The notes under the pieces are model-generated. The model was not told the origin of the DNA. It saw only the letters and a program-made list of their open reading frames with translations, and did not search any database. From JACVRX01 sp035697245 (GTDB lineage Bacteria > Actinomycetota > Actinomycetes > Jiangellales > Jiangellaceae), in contig DASSDH010000230.1 of NCBI GenBank assembly GCA_035697245.1, positions 1-14,549 of the forward strand: 14,549 nucleotides of DNA, read 5' to 3'. The translations under genes and the position numbers were made by a program. Shown one piece after another: positions 1 to 8,056 of this stretch. The stretch's first letter is position 1. Every line of letters starts with the position of its first letter.

Positions 1-1
1 G

Positions 2-55
2 CCGACGCAGAGCCAGACACCGACGCAGAGCCAGACACCGACGCAGAGCCCGACA
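2..55 (+). repeat. Three 18-bp tandem repeats in the PT-rich tail
   Basis: The unit CCGACGCAGAGCCAGACA occurs at 2-19 and 20-37, and at 38-55 with one substitution (A to C). The array continues into the window edge and may be longer upstream. After 55 the DNA keeps only a degenerate CCGACNCC-type periodicity. The unit is a multiple of three, so copy-number change would lengthen or shorten the Pro/Thr stalk without breaking the frame. Confidence 0.9.
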
Positions 56-244
56 CCGACGCCGGCACCAACCGCCAGCCCCACGACCCCCACACCAACG
101 CCATGCCCGACGCCGTCGGCCACTCCGACCCCCACAGACACGCCGACAGCGACCCCGACGCCCACTCCGACCCCAACCGACGCGCCGACGCCCACCGCCA
201 CACCGACGCCGTCGCCCACGCCGACCGGGTGCGCGACGCCCTGA
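2..244 (+). CDS. C-terminal Pro/Thr-rich tail of a secreted or wall protein (5' partial)
   Basis: Reading from base 2 gives an open frame to the TGA at 242-244 with no start in the window, so only the C-terminal 80 residues are present. They are almost all Pro and Thr with some Ser, Gln, Ala and Asp (PTPTPTPTPT-like), with two Cys, one of them four residues from the end. Such low-complexity PT stretches are typical stalks or linkers in exported actinobacterial proteins. The first 54 bases are three tandem copies of an 18-bp unit encoding PTQSQT. Another frame is also open (Asp/Ala/His-rich), but its composition looks like a shadow of the PT repeat. The stop lies 3 bp from the stop of the convergent flippase. 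The family cannot be identified from the tail. Confidence 0.6.
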   Translation, partial: PTQSQTPTQSQTPTQSPTPTPAPTASPTTPTPTPCPTPSATPTPTDTPTATPTPTPTPTDAPTPTATPTPSPTPTGCATP

Positions 245-247
245 CAG

Positions 248-1438
248 TCAGCTCCCCGTGCGCCGGGATGCCCGTTCGCGCAACAGACCCCACAACACGA
301 CGAGTGCCGCAGCACACATCGTCGGAATGAGCACGCCGGGCAGGGAGTCTGCGGTGAGCTCGACCACCGCGACGTAGGCCACGAGAATCGTCCAGACGAT
401 GGCGGTCGTGAACCGGTCGCCGCTGGCCAGGTGCGCATAGACGAGCAGTTGGGCGACGGCGAGCAGTGCACCGAGCGCGGTGAACCACGGAGCCCACGGC
501 GTCAGCGCAACGTATTGATCACCGGCGACGATGGCCACGGCCACACCCGGCAGCACGGCGACAGACGCCACCAGTGCCGCGCCGCAGCCGACGACGGCGA
601 GCAGCCCCAGCCGGACCGCTCCACGCCGACGACGAGGGTCGGTCAGCGCCGGAAACGCCACCAACGGCACGAACTGCGGCAACCAGAAAGCAATCTTGGT
701 GAACACGGCGCCTGCCGCGTACAGGCCACTCTGCTGTGCCGGTAGAACGTGGCGGGCGAGGAACACATCCGCGTTGGTCAACAGGACGAAGCCCAGCAAC
801 ATCCCACCGGAGGCCAGCGTCGAGCGGATGCCCACTCCGAGCGTATGCAGGTGGGCCGGCCACAGCGGTGGCCGCGCGACCAGCCAGCAGCCCGCCCCTG
901 CCACGGTCAACCCGGCAGCGATCCCCACCAGCGCCCCGGCGGCGGTCGGCTCGACCACCATCCCGATCAAGCCACCCGCAACCCGCAGTAGCGCCTGGCC
1001 GGCGACGAGGATCGCGAGGACCTGGAAGCGCTCGGCGCCCTGCACGATTCCCAGGGCCGGGGCAGTGGCCGTCAGCGCCGCGATCCCGACCGCCACAGCA
1101 AGGGCAGGAACAACCGACGAAAGCTGCAGGAACTCGCGCAGAACCGGGGAAAGTAGACCCAAGACGACCCCGACCGCCAATGCGATCGCGATCCCGGCTC
1201 GGATGACAGGGACGACATCCTGCCCTCGCGCCGTCGCCCGGGCAGTGGTGGCCTGCACAGCCAGCGCCGCCACGCTGTCGGCGATCACCAGTGCGAGTAG
1301 TGCACCGAACGCGCCGAACTCGGCCGGCCCCAGGACCCGCGCTCCGACGACCGTCAGCACGTAGCCGAGCGCATTCGCCACACTCGTTCCGACGGCGACC
1401 GAACCTGTCTCGCGAATGGCGGTGCCGACTCGAGACAT
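248..1438 (-). CDS. Polysaccharide flippase / oligosaccharide transporter (MOP superfamily, Wzx-like)
   Basis: The protein has 396 residues, nearly all hydrophobic, with about 12 predictable membrane segments. The N-terminus (SVAVGTSVANALGYVLTVVG, ARVLGPAEFGAFGALLAL) is the usual opening of Wzx/PST transporters, and a central segment (NADVFLARHVLPAQQSGLYA) matches the same family. Members flip lipid-linked glycans across the cytoplasmic membrane; the substrate is unknown. The start was set at ATG 1438 because it begins the family-like N-terminus and because TACCGT lies exactly 6 nt upstream, the leaderless geometry. The open frame continues upstream to 1912, but that part runs antisense through rpsA and is not protein-like. 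The gene converges on the PT-rich gene with 3 bp between stops. No glycosyltransferases are visible nearby, so its pathway is not shown. Confidence 0.85.
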   Translation of the reverse strand: MSRVGTAIRETGSVAVGTSVANALGYVLTVVGARVLGPAEFGAFGALLALVIADSVAALAVQATTARATARGQDVVPVIRAGIAIALAVGVVLGLLSPVLREFLQLSSVVPALAVAVGIAALTATAPALGIVQGAERFQVLAILVAGQALLRVAGGLIGMVVEPTAAGALVGIAAGLTVAGAGCWLVARPPLWPAHLHTLGVGIRSTLASGGMLLGFVLLTNADVFLARHVLPAQQSGLYAAGAVFTKIAFWLPQFVPLVAFPALTDPRRRRGAVRLGLLAVVGCGAALVASVAVLPGVAVAIVAGDQYVALTPWAPWFTALGALLAVAQLLVYAHLASGDRFTTAIVWTILVAYVAVVELTADSLPGVLIPTMCAAALVVLWGLLRERASRRTGS

Positions 1439-1444
1439 GCGATG

Positions 1445-1450
1445 ACGGTA
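1445..1450 (-). promoter_or_regulatory. -10 hexamer TACCGT of the flippase gene, leaderless geometry
   Basis: On the minus strand TACCGT is followed by six bases (CATCGC) and then the ATG at 1438. A start site about 7 nt after the hexamer falls on the A of ATG. No convincing Shine-Dalgarno precedes this ATG, which fits a leaderless mRNA. Confidence 0.55.
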
Positions 1451-1480
1451 GACGCCCACGCCAGACGACGGGCAGAGGCT

Positions 1481-1503
1481 GGTACCGTGCCTGCACGGTG
1501 ACC
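1481..1503. promoter_or_regulatory. Inverted repeat between divergent flippase and rpsA promoters (possible operator)
   Basis: ACCGTG (1484-1489) and CACGGT (1494-1499) form a perfect 6-bp inverted repeat around CCTG, extended by GGT (1481-1483) and ACC (1501-1503) with mismatched or bulged bases. It sits upstream of the flippase -10 (1445-1450) and of the rpsA -35 (1534). Its position suggests an operator, but no known regulator motif is recognised. Confidence 0.3.
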
Positions 1504-1533
1504 ATGTTGTAACACCGGTAGTCAGCACGCCGA

Positions 1534-1563
1534 TTGACCGTGATCGCCCGCGACGGGTAGCCT
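1534..1563 (+). promoter_or_regulatory. rpsA promoter, TTGACC-N18-TAGCCT
   Basis: TTGACC (1534-1539), an 18-bp spacer and TAGCCT (1558-1563) make a good match to a housekeeping sigma-70-type actinobacterial promoter. Transcription would start near 1570, leaving a leader of about 164 nt before the rpsA ATG. It is the best-spaced -35/-10 pair in the 295-bp flippase-rpsA gap. Confidence 0.6.
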
Positions 1564-1565
1564 CT

Positions 1566-1733
1566 GCGGTGCGCTGTGGGCCTGCGCGACCTCGGACCGA
1601 GCAGGCTCGCGCTCGTTCATGTCGGCTCACTGGTTCTAGATGCCCCTCGGTGTCCGGGTCCCACGGCACGGCGATCACAGGGCCCTCCGCGCACCGCCTG
1701 AATCGCATCTGTCCGACCGGAGCCCCCCACCAC
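1566..1733 (+). promoter_or_regulatory. Structured 5' leader of rpsA
   Basis: The leader can close on itself. GCGGTGCGC (1566-1574) is perfectly complementary to GCGCACCGC (1689-1697). After a symmetric 3x3 internal loop, GGGCC (1578-1582) pairs with GGCCC (1681-1685). Inside lie a hairpin CGAGC/GCTCG (1598-1602, 1611-1615) and a bulged GTG.CCG/CGG.CAC hairpin (1650-1669). The likely transcription start is around 1570, so the first few bases of the outer arm may be missing from the RNA, leaving about six pairs there. Autoregulation of rpsA through its leader is known in E. coli; here it is inference. Confidence 0.4.
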
Positions 1734-3203
1734 ATGACGAGCAGCATCGAGGCGCCCGCCACCCCCGCGACCCCCCAGGTCGCCGTGAACGACATCGGGT
1801 CGGAGGAAGCTTTCCTCGCCGCGATCGACGAAACGATCAAGTACTTCAACGACGGCGACATCGTGTCCGGTGTCATCGTCAAGGTCGACCGGGATGAGGT
1901 CCTGCTCGACATCGGTTACAAGACCGAAGGGGTCATCCCCTCACGAGAGCTGTCCATCAAGCACGACGTCGACCCGGCCGAGGTCGTCTCCGTCGGCGAT
2001 CACGTCGAGGCCCTCGTTCTCCAGAAAGAGGACAAGGAAGGCCGGCTCATCCTGTCCAAGAAGCGTGCTCAGTACGAGCGCGCTTGGGGCAAGATCGAGG
2101 AGATCAAGGAGGCCGACGGCGTCGTCAGTGGCACCGTCATCGAGGTCGTGAAGGGCGGGCTGATCCTCGACATCGGCCTGCGCGGGTTCCTGCCTGCGTC
2201 GCTGGTCGAGATGCGACGGGTCCGCGATCTGCAGCCCTACGTGGGCAAGGAGATCGAGGCCAAGATCATCGAGCTGGACAAGAACCGCAACAACGTGGTG
2301 CTGTCCCGGCGCGCCTGGCTCGAGCAGACCCAGTCCGAGGTCCGGTCCACTTTCCTGCAGACCCTGCAGAAGGGCCAGATCCGCGGCGGTGTCGTCTCCT
2401 CCATCGTCAACTTCGGCGCCTTCGTCGACCTCGGCGGCGTCGACGGTCTGGTGCATGTCTCCGAGCTGTCCTGGAAGCACATCGACCACCCATCGGAGGT
2501 CGTCGAGGTGGGCCAGGAGGTCACTGTCGAGGTACTCGACGTCGACATGGACCGGGAGCGAGTCTCCCTGTCGCTGAAGGCCACCCAGGAAGACCCCTGG
2601 CAGCAGTTCGCGCGGATCCATCAGATCGGTCAGATCGTGCCCGGCAAGGTCACCAAGCTGGTGCCGTTCGGTGCGTTTGTCCGGGTGGACGACGGCATCG
2701 AGGGGCTCGTGCACATCTCCGAGCTCGCCGAGCGGCATGTCGAGATCCCCGAGCAAGTCGTGCAGGTCGGCAAGGACGTGATGGTCAAGGTCATCGACAT
2801 CGACCTCGACCGACGGCGGATCTCACTGTCCCTCAAGCAGGCCAACGAGGGAGACGTCGCGGCCACGGTCTCCGAGCACTTCGACCCGACGCTGTACGGC
2901 ATGGCCGCCGACTACGACGACGCCGGCAACTACAAGTACCCCGACGGCTTCGACCCAGACACTCAGGAGTGGCTGTCGGGCTATGAGTCCCAGCGCGAGG
3001 AGTGGGAGCGGCAATACGCCGAAGCGCACGCCCGGTGGGAGGCGCACAAGAGCCAGATCGAGACCGCCCAGGTCGAAGAAGCTCAAGCCAGCGCCGAAAC
3101 GCCGACGTCCTACGCGTCTACTGAACGGGCCGAGGACGACAGCGGCACACTGGCCTCGGACGAGGCCCTGCAGGCGTTGCGCGAGAAGCTCACCGGCAAC
3201 TGA
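1734..3203 (+). CDS. rpsA: 30S ribosomal protein S1
   Basis: The protein has 489 residues. Four S1 RNA-binding domains lie at about 41-110, 126-193, 213-282 and 299-368; the third and fourth carry the canonical core (VNFGAFVDLGGVDGLVHVSE, VPFGAFVRVDDGIEGLVHIS). An acidic, Asp/Glu/Tyr-rich tail (about 370-489) follows, as in actinobacterial S1 rather than the six-domain E. coli protein. S1 helps recruit mRNA to the 30S subunit. The start is ATG 1734: it begins the typical short disordered N-terminus, and GGAG (1719-1722) lies 11 nt upstream. The frame is open back to 1569, but those 55 residues are Arg/Pro/Cys-rich and unlike S1. A strong promoter and a structured leader precede it. The identification is secure. 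Confidence 0.97.
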   Translation: MTSSIEAPATPATPQVAVNDIGSEEAFLAAIDETIKYFNDGDIVSGVIVKVDRDEVLLDIGYKTEGVIPSRELSIKHDVDPAEVVSVGDHVEALVLQKEDKEGRLILSKKRAQYERAWGKIEEIKEADGVVSGTVIEVVKGGLILDIGLRGFLPASLVEMRRVRDLQPYVGKEIEAKIIELDKNRNNVVLSRRAWLEQTQSEVRSTFLQTLQKGQIRGGVVSSIVNFGAFVDLGGVDGLVHVSELSWKHIDHPSEVVEVGQEVTVEVLDVDMDRERVSLSLKATQEDPWQQFARIHQIGQIVPGKVTKLVPFGAFVRVDDGIEGLVHISELAERHVEIPEQVVQVGKDVMVKVIDIDLDRRRISLSLKQANEGDVAATVSEHFDPTLYGMAADYDDAGNYKYPDGFDPDTQEWLSGYESQREEWERQYAEAHARWEAHKSQIETAQVEEAQASAETPTSYASTERAEDDSGTLASDEALQALREKLTGN

Positions 3204-3248
3204 TCTGCTCGGCAGCGCTGGGCTTGTTTCCCTCGATGTGGGCGCCCG

Positions 3249-3254
3249 TACGGT
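3249..3254 (+). promoter_or_regulatory. -10 hexamer TACGGT of the lipoprotein gene, leaderless geometry
   Basis: TACGGT is followed by AGGGCG and then the GTG at 3261. The spacing of six bases is identical to that before coaE, uvrB, the flippase, the MDMPI-like gene and the response regulator. The hexamer lies in the 57-nt gap after rpsA, giving this gene its own promoter. Confidence 0.55.
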
Positions 3255-3260
3255 AGGGCG

Positions 3261-3926
3261 GTGTCTCGTCGCACCCTGATTGCCGCGGTCCTGGCATTGC
3301 TGGTGGCGTCGGGGTGTTCCCGAGGGGCGGACGAGCCGGAACTGCCGGTGCTCTCGACCAACCCCACCGCTGGGACGGCCGGGCCCACAACCGGCCCACC
3401 CGTTACCCCCGCGAGCGGCCCGATTCCGGAGTTCTGCGACGAGGTAATCCCGTTCACCGACGTCGTTCGGATCGTGGCCGTGCCGATCTCCGGCGGAACG
3501 AGCCGCACGTATGCCACCGACTTCTCCGCGGAGTCCGGCCGCACCGCACGGCTGACCTGCCACTACGGCGTACAGGCCGCTCCAGCCGGCGGGAAGGCCC
3601 CACCACCTTTGGTGGATATCACCCTGAGCAGTTATGTCGACGCGGCAGCGGCCAGCGCTCGGCTGGAGGACACGGTCGGGTCAGCGCGATCTGCGGGTCA
3701 GCAGGTCGAGGCCCAAGCCGCGACGAACCACCAGGCCTTCCTGCTCGCCGACGCCGAGGACATCACCTACGTCGCCGCGGTCGGCGATCGCACGGTGGTG
3801 GTCACCCTTGCCCGCGGGGTCGTTCCCACTGCCGCCGAAAAAGTCGTCCTGCTGGGCCTGGCCGAAGCCGTCGTGGGTGTCCCGGCTGCACCCGCATCGC
3901 CGGCGGCGTCGCCGAGCGCGACCTGA
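3261..3926 (+). CDS. Putative lipoprotein of unknown function
   Basis: The protein has 221 residues. The N-terminus is a lipoprotein signal: basic MSRR, a hydrophobic stretch (LIAAVLALLV) and a lipobox-like ASGC with Cys19 as the predicted lipidated residue. A Pro/Thr/Gly-rich linker covers about 31-55. The globular part begins with FCDEVIPFTDVVRI, and Cys59 and Cys100 could form a disulfide. This opening resembles small actinobacterial lipoproteins of the DUF3558 kind, but I would not assign the family. The C-terminus is Ala/Pro/Ser-rich. The GTG start at 3261 begins the signal peptide, lacks a Shine-Dalgarno, and has a leaderless-type -10. The location is the outer face of the membrane; the role is unknown. 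Confidence 0.75.
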   Translation: MSRRTLIAAVLALLVASGCSRGADEPELPVLSTNPTAGTAGPTTGPPVTPASGPIPEFCDEVIPFTDVVRIVAVPISGGTSRTYATDFSAESGRTARLTCHYGVQAAPAGGKAPPPLVDITLSSYVDAAAASARLEDTVGSARSAGQQVEAQAATNHQAFLLADAEDITYVAAVGDRTVVVTLARGVVPTAAEKVVLLGLAEAVVGVPAAPASPAASPSAT

Positions 3927-3955
3927 AATTCGCCCAGGACGAACAGCGACCCGGA

Positions 3956-3985
3956 ATTGAGTCAGGTCGACTCAAGTTCTACTGG
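3956..3985 (+). promoter_or_regulatory. HAIR operator (HspR type) over the -35 of the hsp20 promoter
   Basis: ATTGAGT (3956-3962), a 7-bp spacer and ACTCAAG (3970-3976) differ in one base from the HAIR consensus CTTGAGT-N7-ACTCAAG bound by the repressor HspR. TTGAGT (3957-3962) also serves as a -35, with TACTGG (3980-3985) as -10 after 17 bp, so a bound repressor would cover the promoter. HspR control of an Hsp20 gene through HAIR is known for acr2 of Mycobacterium tuberculosis. No hspR gene is in the window. Confidence 0.8.
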
Positions 3986-4026
3986 GTAGCAGCCGCTGGG
4001 GCTGCACCATCTTGGAGGTTTCTTTC

Positions 4027-4536
4027 ATGAACACACTCATGCTGCGTCGCCGGTACCCGTTCGCCGATTTCGACGTGCTGTTCCGCACCGCCTTCGCACC
4101 GGTTCCCCGAACCACCGGCTTCAACCCGGCCGCTGAGGTGAGCCGCGATGGCGACGACGCCGTCATTCGGGTCGAGCTGCCCGGTGTGGACGCCCAGCGC
4201 GACGTCACCGTTGAGGTTGATCACGGCCACTTGGTGGTCCGCGGCGAGCGCCGGGACGAGCGCTCCGAGAACACTCGCGGTCGCACGTTGCGTGAGGTCT
4301 ACTACGGCGCCTTCCGCCGCTCGTTCGCCCTGCCCGGCCACGCGACCGCTGACGACGTGACCGCGAGCTACGACGCGGGCGTGCTGTCCATGCGGGTCGC
4401 CGGCGCGTACGCCGGCACAAGTCCCCGCCGGATCCCGGTGAACGGCATCGAGGCCGACGAGTCGGCCGGCGCGGTCTCGACGGATGCAGAGCGGGCCGAC
4501 ACGGCGACGTCCACCGAGGACGAGCAGGCCGCCTGA
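4027..4536 (+). CDS. Hsp20 family small heat shock protein
   Basis: The protein has 169 residues, normal for the family. The alpha-crystallin domain spans about 32-126 (GFNPAAEVSRDGDDAVIRVE, ELPGVDAQRDVTVEVDHGHL) and ends in the typical YDAGVLSMRV strand. An I-x-V oligomerisation motif (IPV, 136-138) follows, then an acidic disordered tail. These are ATP-independent cytoplasmic holdases that bind unfolding proteins and form large oligomers. The start is ATG 4027, 8 nt after a strong GGAGG (4014-4018). A TTG at 4012 in frame is rejected because it overlaps this site. The HAIR element immediately upstream predicts heat induction through HspR. The gene appears monocistronic: the next gene has its own promoter after a 177-bp gap. 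Confidence 0.95.
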   Translation: MNTLMLRRRYPFADFDVLFRTAFAPVPRTTGFNPAAEVSRDGDDAVIRVELPGVDAQRDVTVEVDHGHLVVRGERRDERSENTRGRTLREVYYGAFRRSFALPGHATADDVTASYDAGVLSMRVAGAYAGTSPRRIPVNGIEADESAGAVSTDAERADTATSTEDEQAA

Positions 4537-4552
4537 GCGGGGTCGCGGCACT

Positions 4553-4595
4553 GCCGTTGTCCGATTGGCGCGCCTGGCCGTTGTGATTGGCACGC
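4553..4595 (+). repeat. Imperfect direct repeat downstream of hsp20
   Basis: GCCGTTGT-CC-GATTGGC-G-CGC (4553-4573) is followed by GCCGTTGT-GATTGGC-A-CGC (4577-4595): the same blocks, with a two-base insertion and one substitution. The second copy supplies the left arm of the 14-bp inverted repeat at 4585-4654. Confidence 0.7.
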
Positions 4596-4654
4596 TGATC
4601 AGCTGCTACCGGCTGGCATTTGTCCAGTTTGTGGCGCGGTTCAGCGTGCCAATC
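4585..4654. repeat. Perfect 14-bp inverted repeat between hsp20 and coaE
   Basis: GATTGGCACGCTGA (4585-4598) and TCAGCGTGCCAATC (4641-4654) are exact reverse complements separated by 42 nt. The interior can form a small hairpin (CTGG/CCAG around CATTTGT). There is no T-run after the right arm, so it is not a canonical intrinsic terminator, although it could act as an hsp20 3' structure. It could also be a pair of protein-binding sites or a remnant of a small mobile repeat. Confidence 0.7.
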
Positions 4655-4701
4655 GGGGTGGGGTCAGGCTGGTGAGCGAGGCGGGCTTCGCGGCGTCCTC
4701 C

Positions 4702-4707
4702 TAGGCT
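4702..4707 (+). promoter_or_regulatory. -10 hexamer TAGGCT of coaE, leaderless geometry
   Basis: TAGGCT is followed by GCGGCC and the ATG at 4714. No Shine-Dalgarno is visible at the right distance, so the coaE mRNA probably begins at its start codon. Confidence 0.55.
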
Positions 4708-4713
4708 GCGGCC

Positions 4714-5907
4714 ATGCTGCGGGTTGGGCTGACCGGAGGCATCGGGTCGGGCAAGTCGACGGTGGCTCGCCGGCTGGCCGAGCACGGCGCGGTCCTGATC
4801 GACGCCGACGCCATCGCCCGCCAGGTCGTCGCGCCGGGGACGCCTGGGCTACAGGCCGTGCTGGCCGAGTTCGGTGAGTCCCTGCGAGCGCCCGATGGCT
4901 CCCTCGACCGTGCGGCCTTGGCTCGGGTCGTTTTCGCTGACGAGTCCCGACGGCAGGCGCTGAACGCGATCGTGCACCCGCTGGTCGCCGCCAAGCGAAG
5001 CGAACTCGTCGATGACGCAGCGCTGGACGCCATCGTCGTCGAGGACATCCCGTTGCTGATCGAGAACGATCTGGGAGCGGTATTTCACCTGGTCGTGGTC
5101 GTTTCGGCACCAGCGGAGGAGCGCGTGCGCCGGCTCGTCGCCGAGCGAGGAATGACCACCGACGATGCCTGGGCTCGAGTCCGAACCCAGGCCGACGACG
5201 ATGCCCGCCGGGCCGCTGCTGACGTCTGGCTGGACAACTCCGGCTCGGTGGCAGAGTTGCTGACCGCGGTTGACGCACTGTGGGGAGGGCGGATGGTGCC
5301 GTTCGAGCGCAACGTCCGAACCCGCACGATCGTTTGGGGGCCGGAGCGACCGGCACTGGTCCGCTACGACCAGACGTGGCGAGACCAAGCTGGGCGGTTG
5401 TGTGCTCGGGTGGCTTTCGCAGCTGGGCCGTACGGAGTGGGAGTCGAGCACACCGGCTCGACGGCCATCCCCGGCATTCGGGCAAAGGATGTCATCGACC
5501 TACAGCTCGCCGTGCGCTCCTTGGACGACGCGGAAACCATCCGCTCGGCGCTAGAAGACGCTGGCTTTCCACGGCCCCCCGGTCGCTGGGTAGACCGCCC
5601 CAAGCCCGTCGACCCCCACCCCGCCCACTGGCAGAAGCGATTCCACGGCTCGGCCGATCCCGCCCGAATTGTCCATCTGCATGTTCGCGAGAAGAATTCG
5701 CCCGGCTGGCGATACGCGTTGCTCTTCCGAGACTGGCTCCGAGCCGAGCCCGGGGAAGCTGCCGCCTATGAGGCCGAGAAGATGCGACTGGCGTCGATGC
5801 ACGAGACGACCGGCGCCTACGCCGAGGCCAAGGAACCGTGGTTCGACGCAGCGCTGCCGCGCGCTGAGGAATGGGCTGGCCGAGTGGGATGGTCTCCCAG
5901 CCCTTGA
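4714..5907 (+). CDS. coaE: Dephospho-CoA kinase fused to a GrpB (UPF0157) domain
   Basis: The protein has 397 residues in two parts. Residues 1 to about 200 are dephospho-CoA kinase, the last step of CoA synthesis: the P-loop GGIGSGKST at 8-16, the IDAD motif (29-32) that follows in CoaE, HPLV (88-91) in the lid region, and EDIPLLIEN (110-118). Residues about 209-385 are a GrpB/UPF0157 domain with VEHTGSTAIPGIRAKDVIDL (244-263), related to nucleotidyltransferases. This fusion is known in actinobacteria, including mycobacteria; the role of the second half is not settled. The cytoplasmic location is inferred. ATG 4714 fits the CoaE N-terminus (MLRVGLTGGIGSGKS). The stop is 37 bp before uvrB, which has its own -10. 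Confidence 0.95.
   Translation: MLRVGLTGGIGSGKSTVARRLAEHGAVLIDADAIARQVVAPGTPGLQAVLAEFGESLRAPDGSLDRAALARVVFADESRRQALNAIVHPLVAAKRSELVDDAALDAIVVEDIPLLIENDLGAVFHLVVVVSAPAEERVRRLVAERGMTTDDAWARVRTQADDDARRAAADVWLDNSGSVAELLTAVDALWGGRMVPFERNVRTRTIVWGPERPALVRYDQTWRDQAGRLCARVAFAAGPYGVGVEHTGSTAIPGIRAKDVIDLQLAVRSLDDAETIRSALEDAGFPRPPGRWVDRPKPVDPHPAHWQKRFHGSADPARIVHLHVREKNSPGWRYALLFRDWLRAEPGEAAAYEAEKMRLASMHETTGAYAEAKEPWFDAALPRAEEWAGRVGWSPSP
5833..5846 (+). promoter_or_regulatory. Candidate LexA (SOS) box upstream of uvrB, inside coaE
   Basis: GAAC-CGTG-GTTC (5833-5844) followed by GA matches the actinobacterial/Gram-positive LexA pattern (core GAAC-N4-GTTC). It ends 98 nt before the uvrB GTG and lies in coaE codons for EPWFD. 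uvrB is a classic SOS gene in several bacteria. The site is distant from the predicted leaderless promoter (5933), so function is uncertain and a chance match in coding DNA is possible. Confidence 0.35.
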
Positions 5908-5932
5908 GCCGGAGCCTGTCGGGGACCCGACG

Positions 5933-5938
5933 TACGGT
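5933..5938 (+). promoter_or_regulatory. -10 hexamer TACGGT of uvrB, leaderless geometry
   Basis: TACGGT is followed by TGACCC and the GTG at 5945. Both hexamer and spacing equal those of the lipoprotein gene at 3249. It supports the GTG start over the internal ATG at 5975. Confidence 0.6.
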
Positions 5939-5944
5939 TGACCC

Positions 5945-8052
<2,108 letters not shown>

Positions 8053-8056
<4 letters not shown>

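Noticed and set aside
2..55. CRISPR-like array
   Set aside because: The 18-bp units abut without spacers and encode a Pro/Thr repeat.
531..1364. 277-residue plus-strand open frame opposite the flippase
   Set aside because: It is rich in Ala, Thr, Arg and Pro without domain or ribosome site; the minus strand holds a clear membrane transporter.
1439..1912. Long N-terminal extension of the flippase frame
   Set aside because: It runs antisense through the start of rpsA, has Ser/Arg-rich non-family sequence, and the family-like N-terminus begins at ATG 1438.
1941..2756. 271-residue minus-strand open frame opposite rpsA
   Set aside because: Its Asp/Leu/Val-rich pattern mirrors S1 codons on the other strand; there is no independent evidence for it.
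4012..4026. TTG start for hsp20
   Set aside because: It overlaps the GGAGG site that serves ATG 4027 at an ideal 8-nt spacing.
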